A stretch of 64,000 nucleotides of DNA from Adiantum capillus-veneris (Eukaryota; Streptophyta; Polypodiopsida; Polypodiales; Pteridaceae): assembly GCA_014529385.2 (NCBI GenBank), contig CM043962.1, forward strand, positions 37,103,098 to 37,167,097. Direction: 5' to 3'. Below, piece by piece: positions 31,596-42,568 of the stretch. Each line of letters begins with the position of its first letter. Within the stretch, counting starts at the first letter, position 1. The translations under genes and the position numbers were made by a program. A model generated the notes under the pieces. That model made no database searches and was not told the origin of the DNA. It saw only the letters and a program-made list of their open reading frames with translations.

Positions 31596-31886
31596 CTCAA
31601 GCTCTCTCCCTCTCTCTCTCTCAAGCTCTCTCCCTCTCCCTCCCTCTCTCCCTCTCCCTCTCGCATCATCCATGGCCTAGGGGTCTTCAATTGATTTTTT
31701 TGTGAGTATTAGAGTCAAAGGACTCTAATACTACTTGTATTCAAATTTCAAACATGCTAAAAATTGCATTATTTGGGTGTTTTTTATGCCTCCCGTTTGG
31801 CGCCGTTCCCATTCCGGATCCCTGGCCATTGCCCCGTTCCACGGGGGTTTCCTCGTCGTTCCCGTTCCGCGTTCCGGGTAAGTATG
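31596..31886. repeat. Right arm of the hAT-like element
   Basis: CT-rich 'ctctctccctctccc' runs (31,600-31,665), then AT-rich sequence and an end segment with repeated GTTCC/GGAACG words (31,800-31,880) mirroring the left end (23,340-23,420). No gene. Confidence 0.6.
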
Positions 31887-31894
31887 CTTTGGTC

Positions 31895-32720
31895 TTCTTA
31901 TTCTAGTCTTCGAGAAAGTCATTTTGACTTGCTCTGTAAAGATGCTTCCTCTTCGAATAAAACATCTGGTCCTCAGAATTCGAACTCTCAGAAGAGGATG
32001 AATCCTTGTCAAAACTGTCAAAAAAGTGTCGGGGTCTACGGTAGGTTCTGCTTTTCTTGGCCTTCTTGTTCTTTCCCAATCTCTGGTTCTTTCATTGTTT
32101 CTTGCCCTTTCAATCCTCATCACTCGAATCAAAAGAGGAAGAGCTATCCAAACTGTCAGAAGAAGGTGAGGACGAACTGGACAATCCTTCGAAGCGTACA
32201 TGCTTCTTTTATTTTCATGCATTCGCAAAAGAAGATTGACGGCCCAAATAACCAAGATAGTCAGTGCCCTTGTTGCATTTCTTCGGCTGCTTCTTCGCCC
32301 CCAAAAGTTGGTTGACTCGTCTTTTGACAACGTCATCAAGTTCATCTTCAGTAAACATCCGTGGGACAGGAGGTTTCTTGAGTGCTGACTTTAGTGGGGA
32401 ATCGATGGCTTTTTGCCATCGGGTATGCACTTCATTGATCAGGTACCGTGTCAAAAATTTGGCATACTAGGGATCTTTGAAAACTGGAGCATCTGCTTTG
32501 CGCAATCATCAACCTGCTGCTGACGTTGCATCTCCATTAGTTGATACTTGATACTCCGTAGGCCGAGGTGGCCCGTATTCTTTATCTGCTGTTCCATTTG
32601 AATTTTCCGTGCTGCCTCCTGTTACAGAAGTGTCACGAGGGTTCGTCTAATTCTTACGAGAATCATCACCAAAATCCATGTGTCGCAAAAAAAGAAATCG
32701 AATTTCCCGGTAGAAGAGAA
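31895..32720 (-). pseudogene. gag N-terminal part of element H
   Basis: The frames spell gag words seen in A and B: EVHTRWQKAIDSPLKSALKK (32,215-32,454), DYLGYLGRQSSFA, a Ser/Asp-rich stretch, and QNDFLED near 31,900, where the hAT-like element begins. Stops and frameshifts are frequent. The gag start should lie near 32,690 (sense-strand ATGGATTTTGGTGATG). Confidence 0.78.
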
Positions 32721-32729
32721 ATCGGCTGA

Positions 32730-33287
32730 GCTCTGATACCACTGTAACAGACTTAGGCACCCCAAGTCGAGAATCTGGCACGCCACACAAGAGAATCACT
32801 TTAAAAAAATAATGCACTTTAATCACAGTTCAATTGAGTCGACACGACACGGCGTAGTTCCGTGCCCTCAGAGATTGGCCCCAAAGATTGGCGCCCCTTT
32901 CGGTATTTATTTTTATATTAATGCTTGAGCAAAGTTACAATGCCTGTAGGTCCTCTCTGCTCGTAAGCTCGTCAGCACAACTGAGCCAGAGAGTGGCCCT
33001 TGGGTCCTATTTGAAGGCCCTTGGCCATGGAAAAGCAGTTACATGAAAATCTTGAAAGAGCAAATTACGGAATTCAGTACGCTGCCACATCAGCACTGTC
33101 AACACGATTTCCGCTCGTCCGTACAGCCAGTCAACGCGATTTGTGGTGGGTCCGTACAGCCTGCCCGCCAGCCTTCTTTATATTTCCTAATATCCCTAGG
33201 GCCCCATCGGACTTGACCCTGTAAGTTGGAACAACTTATAACTCTTGGTCCTGCCAGTTGGGCATGCCACATCATAATTTTGTGACA
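32730..33287 (-). repeat. Primer site (32,730-32,741) and 5' LTR (32,743-33,287) of element H
   Basis: The LTR reads TGTAACAGACTTAGG...TTTTGTGACA. Its first 40 bases resemble the A/B LTR start, and it shares the block 'ggccccaaagattggcgcccctttcgg' (32,873-32,905). It lacks the telomere-box-like run. The primer site is again TGGTATCAGAGC on the sense strand. A matching 3' LTR is represented only by the small piece at 15,141-15,330. Confidence 0.85.
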
Positions 33288-34302
33288 ACAATGGATTCTG
33301 CTATCAGGTTAACATCAGCCATGAGACCTCTCCGTTTCTGTACCATCCCTCTCCCACCCCCTAACAGCCCCATTGGTGCGGATCACACATACTTTCACCT
33401 ATTCCTGGCTACTACCTATTGGCAAGCTACAACCCCACCAGATCATTTCAGAGGTCCAATAGTAACTATCAGAGGCAAGCTTCACAAAGGTATATGAAGC
33501 ACCGAAAGAAGGTAAATGGGTGGTCTACCGCAGAGGTAGATCCATCATTAAAGAGTTCCCGACAGCGAAGGTGATTGTAGAGGATCCTTGTGGAGAATTT
33601 AAGTTTTTTGTATAATGTAGCTCATCCTAATGGAGAGCATTTTAAGTTAGTTTTATCTTTCTTTACATGCCACCTATGGCACCTCCGGATTGGAACGAAC
33701 TCTATAAGGTGTATCTGCTTTGTCATATAGGTTGATTTCAGCCTCTACAAGATGCTCAGAAAGCTCATATATACACCCCCCACCCCCAAACAAACATTTA
33801 CAATCTAGCAGATGGTGCCCCAATATCGCAGACTACAAACGTTTACAATTTGGATTCACCAAGCTCGCAATTCCATGGACCAAGGAAAAAACACGACACT
33901 AGAAGTAGATGAACCCTGGCCAAATCGTATGGTTCAGCTTTTGGAGGTAGAGCTTCAGCGCTGGGATAGCAAGAATTCTGTACTTTCATTTTTTCCTTCT
34001 TGTTGTTGGAAAGGCTAGATTAAAGGAGATATCAATATGGAGCTTGGCAGCTGCATCATTATTGGTATACACAACGTCTCAAGAGATAATGCACACATGT
34101 CAATTGTATTTAGGCTGGAAATAATCTAATTGCAGGAAAGACGTGCATGGCTTAGGGCAAGAGCATAAGAATACACGGAAACTATGCAGAGTATCATGAA
34201 GAAGCAATCGAACACATACATCATCATTATGCTTTTTGTACGGAAAGAGACAAGCTTCACCCTGAGGGGCACCTACAGCATCTCTGGCTCTGAAGTAGGA
34301 AG
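33288..34302. other. Non-coding or unrecognised sequence left of the host gene
   Basis: I see no complete gene. A plus-strand frame at about 33,480-33,615 (VYEAPKEGKWVVYRRGRSII, then KEFPTAKVIV) looks protein-like for about 40 codons, and another at 33,812-34,018 (WIHQARNSMDQGKN...) for about 60, but neither has a recognisable family, start context or splice signals. If the host gene continues beyond 34,303, this stretch is intron. Confidence 0.4.
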
Positions 34303-36503
34303 TTAAGTACACTGAACCTGTTTTTGAGCAGCGAACTCACGAGCAACTTCTGGGTTTTTAGACAGAAACTGCTTCAACTCCGCTCTCTTTTCCTCTTTCA
34401 ATCTCTGAAGGCCAGGAGCAACAACCACATTTCCCTGCCTTGGTGTCCTAGCTGTGTTCATTTTTTCAGCTTCGATGTCTTCACGAATAACTTTGTTGAT
34501 GGTATCCAACAGCTCCTTTGCTGGCTTTTCTTCCGCTTTCAGTGTATCCAGATATGCCAAGATTTCATCATCTACTTTTGTTTCAAAAGGTTCTATATCA
34601 ACAGCTTCAGGTAAAAATTTGTGCTCAAAGACACTGTTAAGAACCTTTGTCAAGTCATTCACAACCTTTTCTTGTGCCTCTTTTTGCTGAGTTTCTTCTG
34701 CTGAGCTGCCCAAAAGACATAATTGAAAGAATGAAATTGTCTGTGATCAAGAAAAATTGAGCCACTAAAAATTCAGAGTGGTGATGTTTACTCGCGCATA
34801 GCAGGTTAAATCAAACACAGCCTCTATTGAATCCTTAAGTTCATGAAAAACAGTAAAACTAAATTGCCTGCTTTAATTGGTAGCAGCGTACTGTTGCTTC
34901 ACATATGCGGCTGCAAAACTACTCAACTACAACGCAAGTGGTAAGCTGCACCCAGACTAGTGTTATCCAGGGAAGAGATAAAAATATGGCACCAGCTTTC
35001 TCTTTTAAGCAGATAACAGAAAAAGCAAATACACATTTTAGATTTTTTGCAACTATTGCAGAAAAGCGAGCTCTGTAATAGAGAGGGAGAATCTGGTCGT
35101 GCAAGGAGAGAATCTGTGTATGCTAACCTTGCAGCGGTTTTGTCCTTCAAAGCACTCCAGAAGCCTTCTTCAAGCTGCATCTCCAAAGATGGGAGCTTCA
35201 CCAAAGCTTCCTGCAAGTTTCCTATTTCTCTCTGCCACAGCGTTGCTTTAACATCCAGTAATCTCTCCCAGACACCTTGAATCTCAGATTCCAGCGCCTG
35301 TATTTGTTCTTCTGACTCTTCTTTGTCACCATCAGAAACCTGTGATTGTTCCTGTAATGTAAAATGCTTGTTGATAAGCCTTGCCAAGATGTCCTTCAAT
35401 TGCAATTCTTCTACTTTCAGCTGCTTGCAAGCTTCTTCCCTTTCTCTAAGTGCCTTCACTTGCAATTTTCTTTCTTCGACCCGGATTTCACCAATAAATC
35501 CTCTTACTTTCTGCTTTAGAGCTGCCTCATCCCCCGATCCTAAAGCTTTATTTTTCGAGGTCAGTAATTCTGCAATTTTTTTATTGAAAAAACTTCTCAA
35601 CTCCTCCTCAAATGGAAAAGCATAACTAACAGCTTCTAATTTTTCTTTCAATTTCTCCTTGAAATCTTGAAAGGTCCTCTCCAACAGAGTCCAAACTCTT
35701 TTCTCTTGTGGGGATAGAAACTGCTCGCCAGATTCTGACTTGTGAAGCTCTTCCAAAGCACGTTTTGCTGCTTCTGCTCTCTGTTTCTTCTCCTTTACCT
35801 TCATGTGGAGTTCTCTAAGTCTCTGTTGAAAGCCACCCAGCTTCTCAGACCTACTCATCTCCTCATCTTTTTCCTCAAACTTCTTGAAAAGAATCTCATA
35901 AAAATCTCGGGAATCTCGATTGGTAGCATCCGCTGTGGAGCTAGCAGCAAACGCAGGTGCAGCAAACCGCTCAACTGGTTGTAATGCTATGCATACAAAG
36001 AGCATCACTGCAAGCAGAACTCGGCCAAGGACCCTTGCAATGAATGTCAGCCTGCAATTCGGGCTGACAAGGTTACAAAGCAAAGGTCTGCTAACAAGCA
36101 AGCAATGGGAAGGGGGACTGAGAAAGATGGATTCTCTGAAATCCAAGCATCTGACTATGTGAACGACGGGTTTGAACAAAAGCTCCAGGCGCAAAATTCT
36201 GCACGCATGTAGAACTTCCACGGGAGAAGAGAAAGGCATGCCTGGTGGAAAGTCCATAGTTTGAGCTCTGCAGAGCCCTCTGGGAAGCGTAACCCATCGT
36301 GAGAGCTCGTTGGGAGATCTATTGAAATGCGCAAACTTTCTCCTTGTGATGGGCAACCCCGGGCATCTCTTCTTGTGGATGCGTGAGCATACAATGCTTG
36401 AACGGCCGCATTTGAGACTACCGAATCGTAAGCAGGGCTTACCCTCCAGGGCGAAAGAGCAGGAGAGCACCTCCGACCTCGTCAGCAGGGCCTCCACGCT
36501 CAT
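34303..36503 (-). CDS. Plastid FtsHi5/EMB2458-like protein, N-terminal half (two exons)
   Basis: Exon 1 is 36,503-35,128 and exon 2 is 34,705-34,303. Splicing AAG|GTTAGC to GGGCAG|CTCAGC joins the frames exactly, giving 592 residues. The ATG at 36,501-36,503 is the first in frame; the codon at 36,515 is GTG. Residues 1-150 are basic and Ser-rich, like a chloroplast transit peptide. Residues 154-176 are hydrophobic (VLLAVMLFVCIALQP), followed by APAFAASS, and most of the rest is charged coiled coil. From memory the order, and the segments WERLLDVKATLW, FLPEAVDIEPFE and KRAELKQFLSKNPEVAREFA, resemble the N-terminal region of the inactive plastid FtsH homologue FtsHi5, part of the motor for protein import at the inner envelope. 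The AAA+ and protease-like domains (about 700 more residues) are absent. The stop may lie in a retained intron, with a donor-like CAG|GTTCAG at 34,318. An extra intron near 36,055 is possible. Confidence 0.55.
34706..35127 (-). other. Intron of the host gene
   Basis: The donor is GTTAGC after AAG and the acceptor is TATGTCTTTTGGGCAG. It is 422 bases long and AT-rich, with in-frame stops at both ends of the flanking frames. The charged coiled-coil character continues on both sides, and removing it keeps the frame. Confidence 0.8.
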
Positions 36504-36585
36504 CTTGCTATCCACAGTTTATTACTTACGGAGGTTTTATTAAGAATTTGCTAACTCTCTATTACGAACATTTTCCTTTTGGCAC

Positions 36586-38014
36586 TTGACAGATTGTATT
36601 TTTCTCATAGTGGCGATTGGGTGCCTTCCTCTTCAAGTCCTAGTGAGTGAAAATTTATCAGATCATTTCCCTCTATTTGGAACCTTGATATTTTCTTCGA
36701 AAGAATCACTTCAATCGCAAGGTGTCAAGGAACTTCTGATCGCGTACCCTAATCTGTTGAAGGATGCTCACTTCAAGGCTTTGGTATCCCGCGCTGCGGA
36801 AGAGCTTAACCACGACACAGTCAAGGAAAGGTCAGACCCATGGAAGACATTTAATAAAAAAATCCAATCAGCAATCAAGAGAGTGAGTCCTTTGTTGAAA
36901 AGGAGTAATAACCACACAATATCAATCTGCAAATCTAGGTTGGAAGAGCTAGGCTTGAAGAAAATGCAAGGGAGGGCCTCGAGTTAGGAGCACACTAAAT
37001 GGCTGAAACTCCAGCAGACCCTACACGAAAGGGACCTGGAGGCGAAGAATCTCCTCAAACTTCAAGCCAAGGAAATTCATATCAAAACTGAGGATGTTGA
37101 CAAAAACACCTTGCTCAGAGCGATCAAGGTAAGAAAACGTCAGACGACCATCTCCTCCTTGATCGACTGCCAAGGAGCCCAGATCAACAATCCTGATCAG
37201 ATGGGCAAAGTCATGTTAGACCACCTCATCCAAATCATTGGAAAGGAAGACTCTCCCTCTCCCATAATCAGAGAAACTAGAGCGAAGATTTTCTCGACCA
37301 CCCCAACTTTAGTAGACCCTGATAGAGCAACTATCTGGAAAGGCCATTTACCCTAGAATGCTAGAGGACTCTCAAAAACTTGGGTAAAGAGTAGTCGCCA
37401 GGGTGGGATGGCATCGCGGTTGAATTTTGTCAAGAATTATGGGACGTTCTCGGCCCGTCTTTCTTGCGTAAAACTAATACAACCTTTACAGAAGGCTCAC
37501 TTGAATCAGGGGTGAAGAAAGGGTTGATTAAACTCATTCCCAAACAACTTGCATGCTCGCAACTCAAACACTGGAGACCAATAACAATGATGATTGTGGT
37601 CTACAAGGTGTTGGCTAAACTTATTGTTGAAAGAATGTCCCCAGTGTTGGCTGATGCTATCTCTCCTCATAAGCATGGGTTTATTAAAGGATGATCAATT
37701 TACGACAATATCCTAGTGGCCATGATTGGTATGGAATATGCCAGGTTCAAGAAACAGGAATGTTCCTGCTCCAATTGGACCATGATAAGTCATATGATAG
37801 GATAACCTGGTCTTTTGTGCAAGAAACACTTCGGACTTTGGGATTTGATCCACGAATTTGTCAAGCTGTTAGTACTCTTAGAGAAGGGAGCTCTTCGGAA
37901 CTGCTATTCAACTCAAGAATAGTTGGTTGTTTTAAAGTCGAGATCTATTCGACAAGGTTGCCCCTTAGCTCCCCTTTGGTTTGCCGCATGCACCCACCCC
38001 CTTATTGCTATGTT
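36586..38014 (+). pseudogene. LINE, first part: endonuclease end and reverse transcriptase up to motif B
   Basis: L1-type non-LTR retrotransposon, 5'-truncated in the endonuclease domain (LYFSHSGDW then LSDHFPLFGTLIF, the conserved Ser-Asp-His end). Reverse transcriptase follows: KKGLIKLIPKQ, LKHWRPITMM, YKVLAKLIVERM, ISPHKHGFIKG followed by a stop, SIYDNIL, and GCPLAPLWFA as motif B near 37,960. Several stops and frameshifts. The reading continues in the same order at 43,164 beyond a copia insertion. Confidence 0.88.
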
Positions 38015-38019
38015 GGAAG

Positions 38020-38247
38020 TGTTGGAATTAGGGTTGCAGAGAAACGCACACAGCTTGGAGAAGACGAAGGAAGCTCAAGGCACACAATAGAGAGTTGTGT
38101 TACTTAGTGTGTAATGGAAAGATAGATAGCCCTAGAGTGATGGGCATATATACAATGCTCGGGGGAAAAAACCTCCTAAAGAGGGAAAAAATGCCCCGGC
38201 GGTCCTAGTGTGTTCACACACATCACTACCACATGTATATGGTAACA
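38020..38247 (-). repeat. 3' LTR of copia element 1
   Basis: TGTTGGAATTAGGGTTGC...GGTAACA. The sense-strand polypurine tract AAGGGGGATT abuts it at 38,248-38,257. Confidence 0.95.
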
Positions 38248-41200
38248 AATCCCCCTTGGAGTGATGCGGTGAATGAGAGCTGGCACATGAGTAAAGGGAA
38301 GTGCCATACCCTGAGGACATGATGAGTCCACAAAGGGGAGTAAGCCCAAAGATTTGCGGAAAGCTTCAAGCTTCTCGTGAGACAATGCCTTTGTGAAAAG
38401 ATTTGCAAGGTTGTCATGTGTTGCCACATAAGCCAAGCTGATCTCTCCTGTTGAGAGCCTCTCCTTGACATAGTGGTAATGCACCTCAATGTGCTTTGTG
38501 CGAGCATGAAAAACTAGGTTCCTCGCAACTGCGAATGCGCTCTAACTGTCAGTGTAGATAGTGTTGGCAGTGTCCTGTCCAATACCCAAATCAGCCATAA
38601 GGCGTCTGAGCCATACACACTCAACCGTAGTTGTGAAGACTGCCCTGTACTCAGCCTCACAACTCGAAGTGGCCACAGTAGGTTGCTTCTTGCTCAACCA
38701 TGATATACATGAACTGTCAAGCATGAAACAAAAACCACTTGTGGACACTCGTGTCAAAACAACCAGCCCAATTTGAGTCCGAAAAAGCATGTAAGTCTGG
38801 CGGCAATGATCCCCCCTTGAGATAAAACAAGCCAAGATGTAAAGTGCCACTAAGGTAGAGAAAAATCCTCTTGACAGCCTGCCAATGCTTAGACCCTGGG
38901 CTATGCATAAATCTGTTGACCTGTGAGACTGCAAATTGAATATCCGGCCTCGTGTTGCATACATAAATGAGGCAGCCAATAGCAGTTTGATAAAGAGTGA
39001 CATCGGCAGGATCGCCAGCATCATGTAGACTCAACTTCAAACCTGTTTTCATGGGAGTGGCAATAGGTTTGCAATCCTCAATTCCGAACTTACATAGCAA
39101 TATCTCTATGTAACTTTTCTGACACAAAGCAATACCACCATCACACTGCTTAAACTGTATACCCAAGTAATGATGCAACAGCCCCAAATCTTTCATAGCA
39201 TTCAAATCAGCCTTAAATTCAGCAATATGTCTCTCATTTGGTCCAATGATCAGCAAATCATCGACATAAAGAACCACAATGAGAAGTACATGACTCTCAC
39301 GCTTTACATACAATGTGCTTTCTGTTGGACTGTTACGAAAGCCTCCTTTAACCAAATGAGTGTCAGCTTTCTCATACCAAGCACAAGGAGGTTGCTTCAA
39401 CCCATACAAAGCCTTCTTACATATGCACACTTTGTCTTCTTGTCCTTTTATGACAAAACCGCGAGGCTTCATTACATAAAATTCCTCAAATATGTCACCA
39501 TTCAAGAAAACAGTAACAATGTCTGATTGATGTACATCCCAACCAAAATGAGCCGCCAATGCACATAGAAAATGCGCAGTATTCATACGACAAGTGGGAG
39601 CAAAAGTCTCTTCATAATCTATGCCTTTTTGTTGTGCATAACCCTTTGCAACAAGTCGAGCCTTATGGTGATCAATCTCACCATCCGGTTTACGTTTCAG
39701 CTTGTAAACCCACTTCGTACCAATGGCCTTTTTGCCAGGAGGCAAATCACATAAAGTCCATTCTATAAGTGCATCATATTCTGATTGCATGGCAGCCATC
39801 CAATTTTCTGATTTCTGTGCTTCATCAAAAGACAGAGGCTCCTCAACATCATGTAAGCTAGACATAGCCAAAGCATAACAATCTGATGCATAAGATGCAT
39901 GGCGAGAGCCTGAACGAGTACGACTAGACAAAGGTGCATTCAATTTACTGTCACGCAAAGTGTGCACCAGCCATTTTGGCATACCTGTAGCCTGCTCATT
40001 TTCAACCCTTTCCTCATCAAGTACATCATGTACATCTGCATCAGTAATAGTCTGATCTGTAAAATTTTCAGAAACCCCCATAGGATGTACACTTGCCTCA
40101 TTGGAAATTACATTCGTATTTCCACCACTGAAAAGAGGCAACAAAGTGTCATAAATGTCCTGTGTGTTTACATTATTGTCTCTAGTACATGACAGCAAGG
40201 GCTGAACAGAGTCTTCCATAAACACTACATCTCGGGAAACCAGAATACGCTTTGTTTGCGGATGATATAACCTGTAACCTTTGCTTTCAGCACTATAACC
40301 AACAAAAATACATTTGACAGCCTTATCATCCAATTTTCTGCGTTGTGTTTGTGGCACCAAAGCATACGCCAAACAGCCAAACATAGGCATGTGCTCAATA
40401 GAAGGCTTTCTATCATGCCATGCTTCATATGGAGTAATAGACTGCAAAGCTTTAGTAGGACACCTATTAAGTACATAAGTGGCACACATGATGGCCTCAA
40501 GCCAAAAAGAATGCGGCAAAGCTTGACTTTTGACCATACATCGTGCCATTTCCATCAGTGACCTGTTTTTCCTCTCAGGAACACCATTTTGTTGAGGTGT
40601 ATAAGGAACTGTACATTGGTGTTTTATCCCACGACTAGCTAGAAATGCATTGAATTCATGAGACATATACTCCCCCCCTCGATCGGAACGGAGGGTGTCC
40701 ATAGTACATTTTGAGACATTTTCAGCCATAGCCAAGAATTTTTTGAAGCACATAAAAACTTTAGACTTTTCTTTAAGTGGAAATACCCATGCATGCCTGG
40801 AGTAATCATCAATGAAAGTCACGAAGTAAAGGTAATTGCCCAAGGACGGAGTTTGCATGGGCCCACAAACATCATTATGCACAAGCTGCAACCTGCATGT
40901 GGCCTGAACTGAACCATCCTTTGGAAACCTGGAACGCTGCATCTTACCCAAAATACAGCCTTCACAAACATGTTTGACAGGTGCTTCTAGAGGTGGCAAA
41001 GAAGCAACCATATCAGATTTCTGCAAACGCAGCAAATTGGCAAAATTCAAATGACCAAAACGTGCATGCCAAAGTTTTGCATCTGAAATAGCCCTTGAAT
41101 CTGCAACAACATTTGCAAAATTTTGTCCACACTTGTCATACAAAGTGAGCTTATACAGCCACGGCACAAGAGGCTAGATGCAACAATTTCATCACCGAAA

Positions 41201-41360
41201 CTGAGATCATGAACTGTACATCTGTCATCCACAAATTTGACTACAAGTCCAAGTCTAGCAAGTGCGGATACAGACAAGAGAGTCTTCTTGATCCCAGGTA
41301 CATTAAGTGCATCAACAAGTGTGAAAGAACTGCCATTTGCAGCAGTAAGCACAATCTTTC
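38248..41360 (-). pseudogene. Copia 1 integrase, reverse transcriptase and RNase H
   Basis: An 816-codon frame (41,167-38,717) holds most of pol. In order: the pre-integrase zinc module (LWHARFGHLNFANLL, then CEGC), integrase (VHNDVCGPM, TLRSDRGGEYMSHEF and PQQNGVPERKNR, all three catalytic acids present), reverse transcriptase (GTKWVYKLKRKPDGEI, ARLVAKGYAQ, LLIVVLYVDDLLII) and the start of RNase H (LHAFSDSNWAGC). A frameshift near 38,750 moves the rest (GFCFMLDSSCISWLSKKQPT, SSCEAEYRAV) to another frame, and the end lies at 38,176-38,484. A frameshift at about 41,160 separates this from protease. Confidence 0.9.
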
Positions 41361-42568
41361 CAACTCCCTAAACCGGATAAGAGGCATTGTTGACTGAATT
41401 CCCATGAGGGACAGACTCGAGTGAGGTAAACAATTCACGATGTGAGGTAATGTGCTTTGTAGCACCACTGTCGAAATACCACACATGTGAATCTGCAGCA
41501 ACAACTGACAAGCATGCATCATGGATAGCAGGATTGTAAGTGTACTCTACGCTAAAAGCCCATTCTACATCGACATCAGCATCACAGTCTCCTTTCACAG
41601 AAGACTCAACAATGGCTGCATTTGTAGTGGAACTAGCATTTGCAGTGGAACCACCCTCTTTCTTCTTAGCCTCTTTGGCCTTCAACTTAGGACACGACTT
41701 GATCAAGTGATCATTAGCTTTACAATAATGGCAGCGCATCTTCTTTTTTCCCTTATCACCAGAATTGCCAGACAAAGTGCTGCCAGTAGAAGCATTGGGA
41801 ACAGAAGTTTTGCCACTCGCAGCAGAACCATAAGAAGTGGCTGCATTGCTGTTACCACCCTTTCTTTGAGAAGCAATAAAAGCCTGTTCAACTGCACGCT
41901 GTTCTGGAAAGTGACTCTTGCAACAACAATGTGCATAATGCATCAAACTTGACAACTTATGGATTTCCTTGGGTCATAAGTCTCCAAGTACTAGCAAAAG
42001 TCTCGTAAGAATCTCGTTAGGCATCAAGAACAGTCTGCACAAGTGAACTGTCTGAAATGACTTTACCTTCAGAAATAAGCTTCTCATTGATATCCTTGAC
42101 ACTAGCAAGGAAAGTGTCGATATCATCCTCCTCATGCATAATCTTCGACTCCAGCTCTTTACGTAGCAAAGCAATTTTAGCCTCATTCCGGCTTGCATAA
42201 AGACCTGCTAGAATATCCCAAGCCTGTTTTGTAGATTTTGCTGAACGGATGTGAGGAACAATGGTGCGCTTCACAGACAACGCAATTAATGCATGAGCTT
42301 GTGCATCCTTTACATCCCAACGAGCTTGTTCTACCATAGGCAAAACAACTCTAACAGCAGCAATCCTTGCAGCAAGACCTGCAACATCCTCAACATCGCC
42401 TGCATCCTCATAACTAGGACGTACATCAATGCCCTACACAATATTCCAGACGCCCTTTGACACAAAAATGTGTTGCATCATATAAGCCCACATAGGGTAA
42501 TTGTCCCCATCCAACCTGTCCTCAGCAGCAAACATCTTGAACACATCTGTGTTGTTGTTGTCAGCCAT
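41361..42568 (-). pseudogene. Copia 1 gag and protease
   Basis: Gag starts MADNNNTDVFKMFAAEDRLD at 42,568. It has the copia-type gag domain (QAWDILAGLYASRNEAKIAL, ELESKIMHEEDDIDTFLASV) and a CCHC knuckle (CHYCKANDHLIKSC, about 41,700-41,745). The aspartic protease has the active-site DSGA (VWYFDSGATKHITSH, about 41,440-41,490). Stops at 42,434 and 42,017 and frameshifts near 41,955 break it. Gag coats the RNA and the protease matures the polyprotein. Confidence 0.88.

Larger units (their letters stand above)
23329..31894. mobile_element. hAT-like DNA transposon (23,337-31,886) with 8-bp target duplications
   Basis: CTTTGGTC occurs at 23,329-23,336 and again at 31,887-31,894. The ends just inside are inverted: CAATGTTACCGCGGAACGCG on the left against CATACTTACCCGGAACGCGG on the right. 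Eight-base duplications and terminal inverted repeats beginning CA are typical of the hAT superfamily. The element sits inside H gag, and the gag motif before it (KKTK on the right side) runs directly into EFKEGG on the left side when the insert and one duplication are ignored. Its own sequence is only about 600 bp, CT-rich with GGAACG words and no transposase, so it is non-autonomous. The rest is a nested retrotransposon. Confidence 0.75.
22492..33287 (-). mobile_element. Gypsy chromovirus H, old, split by a hAT-like element
   Basis: What remains is an integrase fragment (22,497-23,215), gag fragments on both sides of a large insertion (23,215-23,336 and 31,895-32,700), the primer site (32,730-32,741) and a 5' LTR (32,743-33,287). 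Protease, reverse transcriptase and RNase H are deleted. The left end is lost where element F sits. It is related to A and B (same gag and integrase words) but forms a third, diverged family. Confidence 0.82.

Noticed and set aside
34923-35104. Extension of the host ORF past 35,128 (LAYTDSLLARPDSP... to the stop)
   Set aside because: Splicing at AAG|GTTAGC to the next exon continues the charged coiled coil; the extension is intron sequence with a different composition.
36504-36515. Start of the host ORF at 36,515
   Set aside because: The codon is GTG; the first in-frame ATG is at 36,501-36,503.
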